This document shows, piece by piece, positions 1 to 8,080 of a stretch of 10,203 nucleotides of DNA (the stretch's first letter is position 1; the number at the start of each line of letters is the position of its first letter). The stretch spans positions 1 to 10,203 of the forward strand of contig CAKZXL010000532.1 of assembly GCA_937883885.1 (NCBI GenBank), given 5' to 3'. Made by a program: the position numbers and the translations under genes. This DNA comes from an uncultured Aquincola sp. (GTDB taxonomy: Bacteria; Pseudomonadota; Gammaproteobacteria; Burkholderiales; Burkholderiaceae). The notes beneath the pieces were generated by a model. It made no database searches, was not told the DNA's origin, and saw only the letters and a list, made by a program, of their open reading frames with translations.

Positions 1-117
1 ACCGCCGACGACATCGTCGGCCCGGCGTCGGACATGGCCGAGGAGTTCCTCGGGCGCCTCTCGGCGCGGCCGCACCGCGAGCTGCGCGACCTGGTGGCCG
101 AAGGCGCCCAGCGCTGA
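1..117 (+). CDS. 3' end of an unidentified gene (partial)
   Basis: The frame is open from the first base and ends at TGA 115-117, giving the last 38 residues of a protein that begins outside the window. Codon use is strongly GC-rich at third positions, as expected for a native gene of this genome. The fragment is charged and probably helical, with AEEFLGRL and RELRDLVAEGAQR segments. It contains no motif that I can assign to a family, so no function is given. A strong inverted repeat begins 13 bases after the stop and probably ends this transcript, which separates it from the gene at 208. Confidence 0.7.
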   Translation, partial: TADDIVGPASDMAEEFLGRLSARPHRELRDLVAEGAQR

Positions 118-129
118 CACCCACCGCCC

Positions 130-165
130 GTGAGAAGCCGGCCTTGAGCCGGCTTTGGCCCTCAC
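130..165 (+). terminator. Hairpin, probable transcription terminator of the upstream gene
   Basis: AAGCCGGC (135-142) pairs perfectly with GCCGGCTT (148-155) around a 5-base loop. GTGAG (130-134) and CTCAC (161-165) can add an outer stem across an unpaired TGGCC. Only a short TTT follows the inner stem, so this is a terminator-like hairpin without a long U tract. Its position just after the stop at 117 supports the call. Confidence 0.6.
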
Positions 166-207
166 GACCTGCTGCCTTGAAACATAAACGCAGAGGAGAT
201 ATGTTGT

Positions 208-546
208 GTGCTGTTACCCATCAAGGGAATGGCGACCATGCCCCAATCTGACATCCTTGCAGCCGTTTGCACCCCGTCACGTCACCGCTTCGCGCCTGGA
301 GACGAGGTAACGCTGCCTGATGGGTCCCCAGGCATCATCAAGGAACTCCTGCCGGTCAGCCACTACCGGGTCGCCAAGGTTGGCTCAAGCGACCTCGTCG
401 CGGAGCATGATTTCGACCTGCGCGCCACCCGCATGACCCACCGGACTGCCAGCTTGCTACCTCTGCCTGTCCGCCCGGTGAGAAACGACGCCCGACGGGA
501 ACAGCGTGACCTCCGCAATCCGTCCGAGATGCGTTCCGCGGCATAA
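208..546 (+). CDS. Small hypothetical protein with SH3/KOW-like fold
   Basis: This encodes 112 residues from GTG 208, which has GAGGAG (193-198) nine bases upstream. ATG 238 is a serious alternative start, because AAGGGA (223-228) also lies nine bases before it; that would give 102 residues. Residues 27-72 read as a small beta barrel of the kind written FxPGDxVxLPDGxxGxIxxLLPxxxYRV, followed by a D-L-V-A-E-H-D-F-D-L strand. This is typical of SH3-like or KOW-like domains that bind nucleic acid or protein partners. The remaining 40 residues are arginine-rich and look disordered. There is no signal peptide or membrane segment. The gene stands alone between a hairpin and a gene-poor stretch. The family and role are not recognised; the fold assignment is inferred from sequence pattern only. 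Confidence 0.55.
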   Translation: MLLPIKGMATMPQSDILAAVCTPSRHRFAPGDEVTLPDGSPGIIKELLPVSHYRVAKVGSSDLVAEHDFDLRATRMTHRTASLLPLPVRPVRNDARREQRDLRNPSEMRSAA

Positions 547-1031
547 AGGTAGACACGCTCGTCTACTCGGTAGGGCTTTGCCCGCCTGATTCATCGCTGA
601 GTTCCCGCAGTCCGCACAACAGCTGCTGCAGGGGAGGTCCTGCCTTGCTATCGGCTCCAGCCGGCTATCGCGTCAGAGCGCCCACCATTGCTGGGCAGTT
701 CTGGTGACTGCAGCGCACATTGACTACGAAGGTCTGTGTCTCAGCCTACGCGGCGGTGCCCCTGGCGGTGCTCTCGGTCATTGGGCTTGAGCAGTCGGCC
801 GCGCTCATCAGCGTTCTGCACTCGACGCGCGCTTGCTGGCGTCATGCGTTGAGCGCCGGTTCGTCTCCATCGATCTGCTGCGACGCCCTAAAGCGCTGGA
901 GCGTAAATCGGTTGCGACGCGCGCGTATCCGTCATAAGGTGGCTGCGTCGGCCTTGGCATCGGGGAGCCAGCGCACAGCTCCGCCGAGACTAGCTGCAGC
1001 GTAACTCCCCTCGAACCTTTTGGAGTATTGC
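547..1031. other. Gene-poor stretch, possibly holding degraded coding sequence
   Basis: No convincing complete gene is visible here. A TTG-started frame at 720-1004 has no ribosome binding site and a composition unlike a protein (Arg, Ser, Cys and Ala rich). A different frame, open from 791 to its TAA at 917-938 region, reads like real protein (ALDARLLASCVERRF, then SIDLLRRPKALERK) but has no good start codon and is preceded by a stop at 788-790, so it may be a gene remnant. GTAGAC (549-554) and GTCTAC (561-566) form a short hairpin just after the stop of the preceding gene and could be a weak terminator. No tRNA, insertion sequence end or LexA box was seen. Confidence 0.4.
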
Positions 1032-2498
1032 GTGAGAAATGGATATTCGCTCGCCTTAGTGCTGATGGCGTTGTTTAAGCCAGCATTCGCTCAAGTTGAC
1101 TGCAGTCTGCTCGATCCTCGAGCCTCCGTCTCCAGCGAAAAGGAAGGTCGAATTCAGGGTTCCATCGATACCTTATACAAGGTTGCTAAGGCAGAAGGGT
1201 CGATCGAAGCAAAGTTAAGAAGCGAGATTCGGAACCTCCAGCAAGGCACCGAATCCGTTTCTGAGAAATATGCAATAGCAGCGCGTACAATATTTGTGTT
1301 TTGCGGGATGGTCGCGAATGCAAAGGATATTGGAACCGAAAGGAAGTTTCAGCTGTTCCAAGCACTGCAGGAAACAATTAAGGATGCGAATCCTGCGACA
1401 CCAAAGTCAGCAATCACGTCGAAGCCAAACGCCCCTCGCCCTGCTGATACCCAGGGGTCCGCCACTGACTCTTCACAAGGGCCACAGCGCCGCGTTCGTT
1501 TGTCCAGAACGACATATCGAGCAATTCCGCAAGACGAAGGATTCGCAAGAGTAGCAAATTATATAGTATTCAAACGGTCATCGGACGGCACCCGCGGGGT
1601 ACATTACCTGAACATAAACGGCGGTGGCTCGATTAGCGACGATCCAGGAAAGCATTTGACCGTAGTAGACGCTCAGGCGAGGGAGGCTTTAGGCGGAAGG
1701 AAGGTCCGACTGTTGGATATAACTAAATTCGACAGTTCTAAGGCCAGGGCGATTGAAAGCGTCAACTTCCATGGTGACAATCTACTTGTTCATGTGGTGG
1801 GAAGCGGCCAAGGGGAACTCGTTGCTCTGGATCGAGCGATGTTGAAGGTCGTCTGGCGGATCAAAACCGCAGAGGGTAACGATAGCGGCCAAATACATTT
1901 GGCTGGGGATTCGTTGCTCCTCGAAAATAAACCATTCAAATATCGCGTAATGTCGTTAAGGCACGGGCCGCCTCTTTTAACAACAGTAGTTGAAGGCGTT
2001 CACTTGTTGTGCGCGAACAATGAAACGGCGGTTTTTGTTTCATCGCTTTCGTCTTCTAGTAAAGTGTCGACACTGGTGCGTGTAAAGTTATCCAGCGGCG
2101 CTCAGGCAGTGGGCGAGAGTATCAACTACCACGCCGCCTTAGAAAACCGCAATACTTATTGCGATGCTGCGACCGTACGCCGCGAGCTCAGCCAACCGAT
2201 TAAACAGCGAATCGAAAACGCCTTTGCTGCTCGCGATGGGCGGGTCGTCCGCAGAGCAAAAGACGATGTTGAGTTCGGTTCTATTGATTACGTATCGGAC
2301 GATCGCTCTTTAGCATCTGTGGATTTTTCTGGTGTGTTGCCAGATCGACTCTTAGCGATTGTCGATACCTCCACGCTAGAAATACTCTGGCAAGGAAGGG
2401 CGGACTTTCTAAATTTCTACGGCACACAAGTCGTGATCGAATCCGGCATGGAAACCAATTCGTACAGAATTGAATGGTGGGAGAAGCTCGCTCGATAA
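1032..2498 (+). CDS. Predicted exported protein, helical N-terminal module plus beta-propeller-like C-terminal half
   Basis: I chose GTG 1032 because GGAG (1022-1025) lies six bases upstream and the product then starts with a clean signal peptide: a basic MRN end, a hydrophobic core at residues 5-15, and AFA before Gln21. This gives 488 residues. Residues 22-115 are helical and carry two cysteines (C24 in DCSLLDP and one in FCGMVANA), perhaps forming a disulfide. Residues 117-150 are a Pro/Ser/Thr linker. The rest is beta-rich with LVALDRAMLKVVWR and LLAIVDTSTLEILWQ, which resemble PQQ/WD40-type blades in which a value is stored and a Trp closes the strand. The protein is probably periplasmic. 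The DNA is visibly more AT-rich than its neighbours (many ATA, AAA, TTA and TTT codons), which suggests transfer. It converges with dnaE2. Function is unknown. Confidence 0.75.
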   Translation: MRNGYSLALVLMALFKPAFAQVDCSLLDPRASVSSEKEGRIQGSIDTLYKVAKAEGSIEAKLRSEIRNLQQGTESVSEKYAIAARTIFVFCGMVANAKDIGTERKFQLFQALQETIKDANPATPKSAITSKPNAPRPADTQGSATDSSQGPQRRVRLSRTTYRAIPQDEGFARVANYIVFKRSSDGTRGVHYLNINGGGSISDDPGKHLTVVDAQAREALGGRKVRLLDITKFDSSKARAIESVNFHGDNLLVHVVGSGQGELVALDRAMLKVVWRIKTAEGNDSGQIHLAGDSLLLENKPFKYRVMSLRHGPPLLTTVVEGVHLLCANNETAVFVSSLSSSSKVSTLVRVKLSSGAQAVGESINYHAALENRNTYCDAATVRRELSQPIKQRIENAFAARDGRVVRRAKDDVEFGSIDYVSDDRSLASVDFSGVLPDRLLAIVDTSTLEILWQGRADFLNFYGTQVVIESGMETNSYRIEWWEKLAR

Positions 2499-2533
2499 TT
2501 TTCCTCGTCAGCCGCTTTTGTAAATTTTGACGC

Positions 2534-5500
2534 CTAGCGAAAATCCCTGCTGGCGGTTGCCAACCGGCCTAGCAGCGGCGTCATGTTCAGAAGGCGCCTG
2601 GCCACCAGGTGCTGCACCTCGCCCTGCCGTTGCCACACCCCGTCCACCGCCAACAGCCTCGACTGCAGGAAGTCCGCCCGCTGCTCATCGCGAACGGCGC
2701 GCCAGACGATCACGTTGATGACGCCTGTCTCATCCTCCAGCGTCACGAACGACACCCCGTTCGCCGTTGAGGGCTGCTGGCGCATCGTCACGATGCCGCA
2801 GCCCTTGACCAGGCGGCCGTCAGGCAGCGCCTTCAGCTGTGCCGCGGTGAACATCCCCCGCTTGGTCAGCTGGGGCCGCAGGAGCTTCAGCGGATGGCTG
2901 CGCAACGTCAGCCCCAGCGAGGCGTAGTCGAAGACCACCTCCTCCCCTTCCGGCGCCGCCGGCAACTCCAGCACGTCCTCGTCGACTGGTGCGTCTCGCA
3001 GCAGCTCCGGCGCCGCCATCAACGCCGCGGCGTCCCAAACCTGTTGCCGCCGGTGCCCGGCCAGGCTCATCAGCGCGTCGGCCGACGCCAGGATCTTCAT
3101 CTCGTGCACCTCGACATCCGCGCGCCTGGCCAGGTCCTCGGAGCTGTCGAAGGGCTTGATGGCCCGCGCGGCCACGATGCGGATGGCAGTCGCCTCACGC
3201 AGCCCCGCAATCATGTGCAGGCCGATTCGAACCGCCGGCGCATGTGGAAGATCCTCCAGCGTTGACTCGACCGAGCTGTACATGACGTCAGGCGGTCGCA
3301 CCTCGACCCCATGGCGCTGGGCGTCCTGCACCAACTGCGCCGGCGCGTAGAAGCCCATCGGCTGCGAGTTCAGCAGCGCGCACAGGAAGGCGGCCGGCTC
3401 GTGGCGCTTGATCCAGCAGCTGGCGTAGACAAGCAGCGCGAAGCTGGCCGCGTGGCTCTCCGGGAAGCCGTACTCGGCGAAGCCCTTGATCTGGTTGAAG
3501 ATGGATTCGGCGAAGTCGCGGTCGTAGCCTCGAGCCGTCATGCCGTCGATGATCTTGTCGTAGAAGCGCTGCACGCCCCCCTTTCGCTTCCAGGCGGCCA
3601 TGGCACGGCGCAGCTGGTCGGCCTCGCCCGGCGTGAAGCCCGCGCCATCCGTGGCGATCTGCATCACCTGCTCCTGGAAGATGGGGATGCCCAGCGTCCG
3701 GCCGACGGCGCGCTCCAGGCCCGGTGGGTACGTGACCTCCTCCAGCCCTTGGCGCCGGCGCAGGTACGGGTGCACCATGCCGCCCTGGATGGGCCCGGGG
3801 CGCACCAGCGCTACCTCAACCACCAGGTCGTAGAACTTCCGCGGCTGCAGCCGCGGCAGCATCGCCATCTGGGCCCGCGATTCGATCTGGAAGACGCCCA
3901 CTGTGTCCGCCTTGCAGACCATGTCGTAGGTCTCGGGGTCCTCTGCGGGGATGTCCTGCAACTGGAAGGCCTGGCCACGGCGCCGGCCGATGAGCGACAG
4001 GGCGCGGCGGATGGCGCTCAGCATGCCCAGCGCCAGCACGTCGACCTTCATGAGGCCCAGCGCCTCGATGTCGTCCTTGTCCCACTGGATCACCGAGCGG
4101 TCGACCATCGAGGCGTTTTCGATGGGCACGATGCGTGACAACTTTCCCTTGGTCAGCACGAAACCACCCACGTGCTGGCTCAGGTGCCGGGGAAAGCCGC
4201 TGATCTCGGCGGTCAGCCGCAGCAGCTGCCGGATGCCCAGGTCGTCCGGGTCGACGGCAGCTTCACGCAGCCGCTCTTTGGACACCTCCCGCCCGTCCCA
4301 CCACTGCATGCTCTTGGCCATCTGCTCGACCACGTCGAGCGGGTAGCCCAGGGCCTTGCCGACATCGCGGATGGAGCTGCGCGCGCGGAAGGACGTCACT
4401 GCGGCGGTCAGCGCCGCCCGGTCGCGGCCGTACTTGGTGTACAGGTACTGGATCACCTCCTCGCGCCGCTGGTGCTCGAAGTCCACGTCGATGTCCGGTG
4501 GCTCGTTGCGCTCCTTCGAGACGAAGCGCTCGAAGAGCACGTTCATGCGATCGGGATCGACCTCCGTGATGCCCAGGCAGTAGCAGACCGCCGAGTTCGC
4601 GGCAGAGCCCCGGCCCTGACACAGGATGTGCTTCGACTTCGCGAAGCGCACCACGTCGTAGACGGTGAGGAAGTAGCGCTCGTACTTCATCTCGGCGATG
4701 AGCGCGAGCTCGTGCTCGATCTGGTCCTGCACCTTGGCCGGCAGCCCCTGTGGAAAGCGCCTGCCCGAGCCTTCGTAGGTCAGGCGGCGCAGGTAGCTCG
4801 CCGGCGTCTCACCGTCCGGCACCACCTCCTCCGGGTACTCGTAGCGCAGCTCGTCGAGCGAGAAGGCGCAGCGGGCGGCCACCTTCAGGGTCTGCTCAAG
4901 CAGGTCGTCCGGGTACAGCTGCCCCAGCGTCAGCCTGGAGCGCAGGTGGCGCTCAGCATTGGGCTGAAGCTCCATGCCGCACTCCGGCAGCGGCTTGCCG
5001 ACCCGGATCGCCGTCAGCGTGTCCTGCAGTGGCTTGCGCGACCGCACGTGCATGTGCACGTCGCCGGCGGCCACCAGTGGGAGGCCCGTCAGGTGCGACA
5101 GGTGACGCATGCGCGCCAGCCAGGCGGCGTCGTCGATGCCGTGCGTGAGCTCGACCGCCATCCAGGCGCGGCCTTCGAAGTGATGGTCGAACCAGCTTGC
5201 CTGCGCGTACAGCGTCTCGTCGGCGGCCGTGCGGTCGGGCACGTACAGCACCAGGCAGTCGTCGAGCCAGCCAGGCCAGAGGTCTGACCACTCGAGTCTG
5301 TAGGTGCCCTTGTCGGCCGACATTCGCAGCCGGGTGATGGTCTCGCTCAGGTTGCCGTACCCGTTGCGGTTGGTGGCGATCACGACCATGCGAAAAGGGC
5401 TGCTGGCCTGCACCAGGAACTCGGAGCCGATGAGCAGCTTGAGTCCCAGCTCCTTTGCCTCTACGTGGGCCCGCACGACGCCGGCCAGCGAGCACTCGTC

Positions 5501-5659
5501 GGTGATGGCCAGCGCCGCGTACCCCAGCGCCTCCGCACGCTCCACCAGCTCTTCCGCATGCGACGCGCCGCGTAGGAAGGAAAAGTTCGACATGCAGTGC
5601 AGCTCTGCATAGGCAGGCGCCTGCACCGTCAGGGAATCAGCGCCCTCGCCCATCGGCAT
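2534..5659 (-). CDS. dnaE2: Error-prone DNA polymerase DnaE2 (ImuC)
   Basis: This C-family polymerase carries out translesion synthesis with ImuA and ImuB during the SOS response. It has 1041 residues, close to the usual DnaE2 length and shorter than replicative DnaE. The PHP domain is at the N terminus (about 16-250; YAELHCMSNFSFLRGASH, ALAITDECSLAG). The palm holds GRGSAANS (349-356), PPDIDVDF with catalytic Asp389 and Asp391, and KVDVLALGML with the third acid, Asp540. EYGFPESHAASFALLVY is at 729-745 and an OB fold at about 948-990. All polymerase carboxylates are present, so it should be active. The start is ATG 5659, six bases after the imuB stop, with GGTGA overlapping that stop as a weak ribosome site; ATG 5653 is possible. 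The stop is TAG, and I see no clear terminator in the 35 bases before the converging gene. Confidence 0.97.
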   Translation of the reverse strand: MPMGEGADSLTVQAPAYAELHCMSNFSFLRGASHAEELVERAEALGYAALAITDECSLAGVVRAHVEAKELGLKLLIGSEFLVQASSPFRMVVIATNRNGYGNLSETITRLRMSADKGTYRLEWSDLWPGWLDDCLVLYVPDRTAADETLYAQASWFDHHFEGRAWMAVELTHGIDDAAWLARMRHLSHLTGLPLVAAGDVHMHVRSRKPLQDTLTAIRVGKPLPECGMELQPNAERHLRSRLTLGQLYPDDLLEQTLKVAARCAFSLDELRYEYPEEVVPDGETPASYLRRLTYEGSGRRFPQGLPAKVQDQIEHELALIAEMKYERYFLTVYDVVRFAKSKHILCQGRGSAANSAVCYCLGITEVDPDRMNVLFERFVSKERNEPPDIDVDFEHQRREEVIQYLYTKYGRDRAALTAAVTSFRARSSIRDVGKALGYPLDVVEQMAKSMQWWDGREVSKERLREAAVDPDDLGIRQLLRLTAEISGFPRHLSQHVGGFVLTKGKLSRIVPIENASMVDRSVIQWDKDDIEALGLMKVDVLALGMLSAIRRALSLIGRRRGQAFQLQDIPAEDPETYDMVCKADTVGVFQIESRAQMAMLPRLQPRKFYDLVVEVALVRPGPIQGGMVHPYLRRRQGLEEVTYPPGLERAVGRTLGIPIFQEQVMQIATDGAGFTPGEADQLRRAMAAWKRKGGVQRFYDKIIDGMTARGYDRDFAESIFNQIKGFAEYGFPESHAASFALLVYASCWIKRHEPAAFLCALLNSQPMGFYAPAQLVQDAQRHGVEVRPPDVMYSSVESTLEDLPHAPAVRIGLHMIAGLREATAIRIVAARAIKPFDSSEDLARRADVEVHEMKILASADALMSLAGHRRQQVWDAAALMAAPELLRDAPVDEDVLELPAAPEGEEVVFDYASLGLTLRSHPLKLLRPQLTKRGMFTAAQLKALPDGRLVKGCGIVTMRQQPSTANGVSFVTLEDETGVINVIVWRAVRDEQRADFLQSRLLAVDGVWQRQGEVQHLVARRLLNMTPLLGRLATASRDFR

Positions 5660-5665
5660 CGTGGC

Positions 5666-7036
5666 TCACCCGAAGATGCCTTGCAAAAACCACCGGGACT
5701 TCCCGTTCGGCCCGGTGGCAAGGTCGCGGAACACCCACAGCAATCCGCCGTGCTCGCTCGCCATGACGAAGTAGTCGCGGCGCGCCGGCTGCGGCTCGCC
5801 GGTCTCGATCGCGTCCGGGTGCGCACGGTCCCACCAGCCTGCCTCAACGCGGTAAGGGCCGGCAACCGGCGTCAGCGCGCCTTGGTAGGCCGGCTTGTCG
5901 CGTCGCATGGCCAGCGCCAGCGGCTTGGCCATCAACCAGGTCGGCTGAGGAATCCCCGGCATGGCAGCCCGGTGCCGCGATGCCTGCGCAGTGGCCGCCA
6001 CCCACTCCTGGGCCCACTCCGGCCGGTAGTCCGACCGCACCTGCGCGCGCATGACGGCGTCTGCCCCGAGTCGCTCCGACAGGCGCTCCAGCAGCTGGGT
6101 AGGTGACTCTCCCTCCCGGTTCTTTTCCTGCAGCAGGGAGCCACTCGCCTCTTCCAAGGGAGTCGCCGCGCCAGCGATCAGCACCAACTCCTCGACCGGC
6201 GCTGCGAGCGTGGTCTGCGCCAGGCGCTCGCCAAGCAATCGGGTGAAGTGGCCCATCTCGCGCGTCAGGTCCGCAGTGCGGATGGTGACCTCGCCCCAAT
6301 CGGGGACGTCGCTCGCACGGTGGAAGTCGTGCTTGAACCGCAACGTGAACGAGGTGATGCCCGCATGCCTTGCTGCCAGCCAGCCCGCCATCTGAGTCAG
6401 CAGGCGCTTCGCGCCGAACAGCAACCCCTCTGCTGCCTCCACCCGTCCCGGGAGCTCCATCCGCGCTTGGAAGTTCTCCGGTACCGCCACCCAGTCGAAC
6501 GCCACTGGCTGCAGGCCGTAGGCCTGGTCTAGGGCAAGCAGCAGCGACTTGGTGAAACGACGGCTCAGTCCACCGCGCGGTAGGCGGCGGACGTCGCCCA
6601 AGGTCTTGCACCCGGTGCGCGCAAGGATGGGTGAGTGCGCCGCCACGCCCGGGAGGGCCTCCATGGGGAGCTTGTCGAGCAATCGGTTCAGCGGCTGTGA
6701 GAAGCCGTCGGGCACGCCGCAGCGGGTCAACGCGAGCGCGCCGGTGGCTGTCGGTCCCCAGCCGACCGAAGCGCACCCCATCTCTGTACCTTCGTCGCGG
6801 ATGCGGTCGCGCAGCACCTGCTCGCCGCCGAACAGCCGGCGGCTGGCCGACAACTCGAGCAGCACCGCCTCCTCAACGATGGCTACCTTGGGCGTGAACT
6901 GCAGCGCCCACCACGCCATCACCTGGCGCTGGTCTGCCAAGTCAGGTCCGGGTTGCCCCTGCAGTGCCGCCGCGGCGTCAACGTCCGCTTGGTCGGGCAG
7001 AAGAAGCGCCATCCACAGTGGCGTCGGCAAAGACAT
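5666..7036 (-). CDS. imuB: ImuB, catalytically inactive Y-family polymerase-like mutasome protein
   Basis: ImuB links DnaE2 to the sliding clamp and to ImuA in the damage-induced mutasome. The product has 456 residues. It begins with LWMALLLPD in place of the Y-family DxDAFFA motif. Its second palm motif reads VLLELSASRRLFGG (58-71) in place of SIDEAYLD, so the metal-binding acids are missing, as is normal for ImuB. Residues 85-175 are the HhH/thumb-like part. The C terminus has the family hallmarks TWLMAKPLAL, GPYRVEAGWWD (393-403), ARRDYFVMASE and LLWVFRD, then RWFLQGIFG. I could not point to a certain clamp-binding QLxLF-type motif. A TGA lies just upstream of ATG 7036 in this frame, which fixes the 5' limit. 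The start lies 59 bases inside imuA and has no purine-rich ribosome site, so translation probably depends on coupling to imuA. Confidence 0.95.
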   Translation of the reverse strand: MSLPTPLWMALLLPDQADVDAAAALQGQPGPDLADQRQVMAWWALQFTPKVAIVEEAVLLELSASRRLFGGEQVLRDRIRDEGTEMGCASVGWGPTATGALALTRCGVPDGFSQPLNRLLDKLPMEALPGVAAHSPILARTGCKTLGDVRRLPRGGLSRRFTKSLLLALDQAYGLQPVAFDWVAVPENFQARMELPGRVEAAEGLLFGAKRLLTQMAGWLAARHAGITSFTLRFKHDFHRASDVPDWGEVTIRTADLTREMGHFTRLLGERLAQTTLAAPVEELVLIAGAATPLEEASGSLLQEKNREGESPTQLLERLSERLGADAVMRAQVRSDYRPEWAQEWVAATAQASRHRAAMPGIPQPTWLMAKPLALAMRRDKPAYQGALTPVAGPYRVEAGWWDRAHPDAIETGEPQPARRDYFVMASEHGGLLWVFRDLATGPNGKSRWFLQGIFG

Positions 7037-8042
7037 GGCTCAGGACCGGAGAGGAAGGAAACGAGGCAGCGATGTGGACCGGTGCCGGAGGGTGCGCAGG
7101 CTTGGTGATGGGAGCAGGGACGCTGACGTCAACGGCAGGCCGCATGCCAGCCAACACAGACGGAAGCGCGGGAGATCTCGCCGTCGGCAGCAGGCCGGCC
7201 AGCCCAGGCGGTGGCGCAGACAGAGTCATCCACCCGACGTGCGCCGGGCCTCTGCGCTTGAGGACGTGCACCCCAACCGCATCGAGACCTTGCAGTCGCA
7301 CCTGCAGACGAAGCGGCGCCGCAGACGACTCGTGCTGCGCGCTCTCCGGGCGCACGAGGAAGATGGGGAACCCGCACTGCGCTGCACAGGTCTGCAGCCG
7401 CCGCACCTGGTCGCCCCGGGCGTTGGCCAGCCACGCAATGACGCCTGCGAGGCCGTTGGCCTTCACAGCTTGTTCGGTCGCCCAAAGCCGCTCGGCCGGC
7501 GACTTGGCATGGATGACTACCAGACCGCCCTCGTCGAGTCCGTGCTGGCGCAGCCCACCGAAGAACGGTGCATGCGGCGGCGCGATGGCGAGCAATGGTC
7601 TCTTCGCAGAAGCTCGGGCGGCAATGCCGGGCAGGAGCAGGCGCCACTCGGCCTGACAGAACTGCGGCTGCAGCACCTCGGACACGTTCGACAGGGGCCA
7701 ACCTCCTCCCGGGAGCTCTGCATCGAGCTCCGGGAAGCTGGTGGGCAAGCATTCCGTAGCCTGTCGGCCGAACTCGGCGCCTCGCCACACTAGGTCAGAG
7801 ACCGTATCAAGAAGCGACGGGTCTACCGTCAGGTGTGACTGTCGGTCTGCGTTCTGAAAGCCGCTGAGCCCGCTGAGTTCAAGCGGTGCGTCATCGTCGC
7901 CGTCAACGGTCTCAGCCTGGTCCACGGCGCCTGCACGGGGTGCGGCAGGGCACTCCTCCGGAAACGCTTGTTCGAAGGGGTCATGGTCCTCGTCGCCCCA
8001 GGTGCTCTGGAGGCGCAAGGCGGCGGAGCGGCGGCGGGACAT
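6978..8042 (-). CDS. imuA: ImuA, RecA/SulA-like mutasome protein
   Basis: This is the first gene of the SOS mutagenesis operon. ImuA proteins have a RecA-like fold related to SulA and interact with ImuB and RecA. The family core is at about residues 82-275: LVWRGAEFG, then FPELDAELPGGGWPLSNVSE (a degenerate P-loop region lacking GKT), LLLPGIAARA, LLAIAPPHAPF, LWATEQAVKA, GVIAWL and HVLKRRGPAHVGWMTL. Two parts are unusual. The first 80 residues are an acidic extension (GDEDHDPFEQ, DGDDDAPLEL). The last 80 residues are a Pro/Ala/Ser-rich tail that overlaps the start of imuB by 59 bases. ATG 8042 is chosen because it is the only ATG before the core and the LexA box sits directly upstream; the GTG at codon 40 is a weaker alternative. 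No strong ribosome site is visible, so the message may have a very short leader. Confidence 0.92.
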   Translation of the reverse strand: MSRRRSAALRLQSTWGDEDHDPFEQAFPEECPAAPRAGAVDQAETVDGDDDAPLELSGLSGFQNADRQSHLTVDPSLLDTVSDLVWRGAEFGRQATECLPTSFPELDAELPGGGWPLSNVSEVLQPQFCQAEWRLLLPGIAARASAKRPLLAIAPPHAPFFGGLRQHGLDEGGLVVIHAKSPAERLWATEQAVKANGLAGVIAWLANARGDQVRRLQTCAAQCGFPIFLVRPESAQHESSAAPLRLQVRLQGLDAVGVHVLKRRGPAHVGWMTLSAPPPGLAGLLPTARSPALPSVLAGMRPAVDVSVPAPITKPAHPPAPVHIAASFPSSPVLSHVFADATVDGASSARPSGR

Positions 8043-8049
8043 GGTTCAA

Positions 8050-8065
8050 CTGTACAAAACCACAG
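8050..8065 (-). promoter_or_regulatory. LexA-binding site (SOS box) of imuA-imuB-dnaE2
   Basis: CTGT (8050-8053), eight bases and ACAG (8062-8065) match the LexA consensus CTGT-N8-ACAG perfectly in both half-sites. The centre is AT-biased and the flanks (AA before, TAT after) also fit. The box ends seven bases before the imuA start and overlaps the -10 candidate, so bound LexA would block the polymerase directly. SOS control of this operon is well established in other bacteria. Confidence 0.92.
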
Positions 8066-8069
8066 TATA
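8064..8069 (-). promoter_or_regulatory. Candidate -10 element of the imuA promoter
   Basis: Read on the minus strand this is TATACT, one base from the sigma70 -10 consensus. It overlaps the outer edge of the LexA box. Transcription would begin near 8057, leaving a leader of about 15 bases before ATG 8042. I see no good -35 hexamer at the expected distance, because that region is the GC-rich inverted repeat at 8081-8096. Confidence 0.5.
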
Positions 8070-8080
8070 GAACCTACCCG

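Noticed and set aside
720..1004. TTG-started 94-codon plus frame
   Set aside because: It has no ribosome binding site, a poor start, and a composition unlike a folded protein. Another frame in the same stretch looks more protein-like.
3276..3291. LexA-like sequence CTGT-N8-TCAG inside dnaE2
   Set aside because: One half-site is imperfect and it lies deep within coding sequence with no promoter or gene start nearby.
3311..5287. Long plus-strand open frames across dnaE2 (3311-4138 and 4172-5287)
   Set aside because: They mirror the GC-rich codons of dnaE2, which is identified with certainty on the minus strand. Their translations are His/Arg/Leu-rich without domains.
6549..7793. Long plus-strand open frame across imuB and imuA
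   Set aside because: It lies opposite two clearly identified genes, has no ribosome site, and its product is Arg/Ser-rich with no domain.
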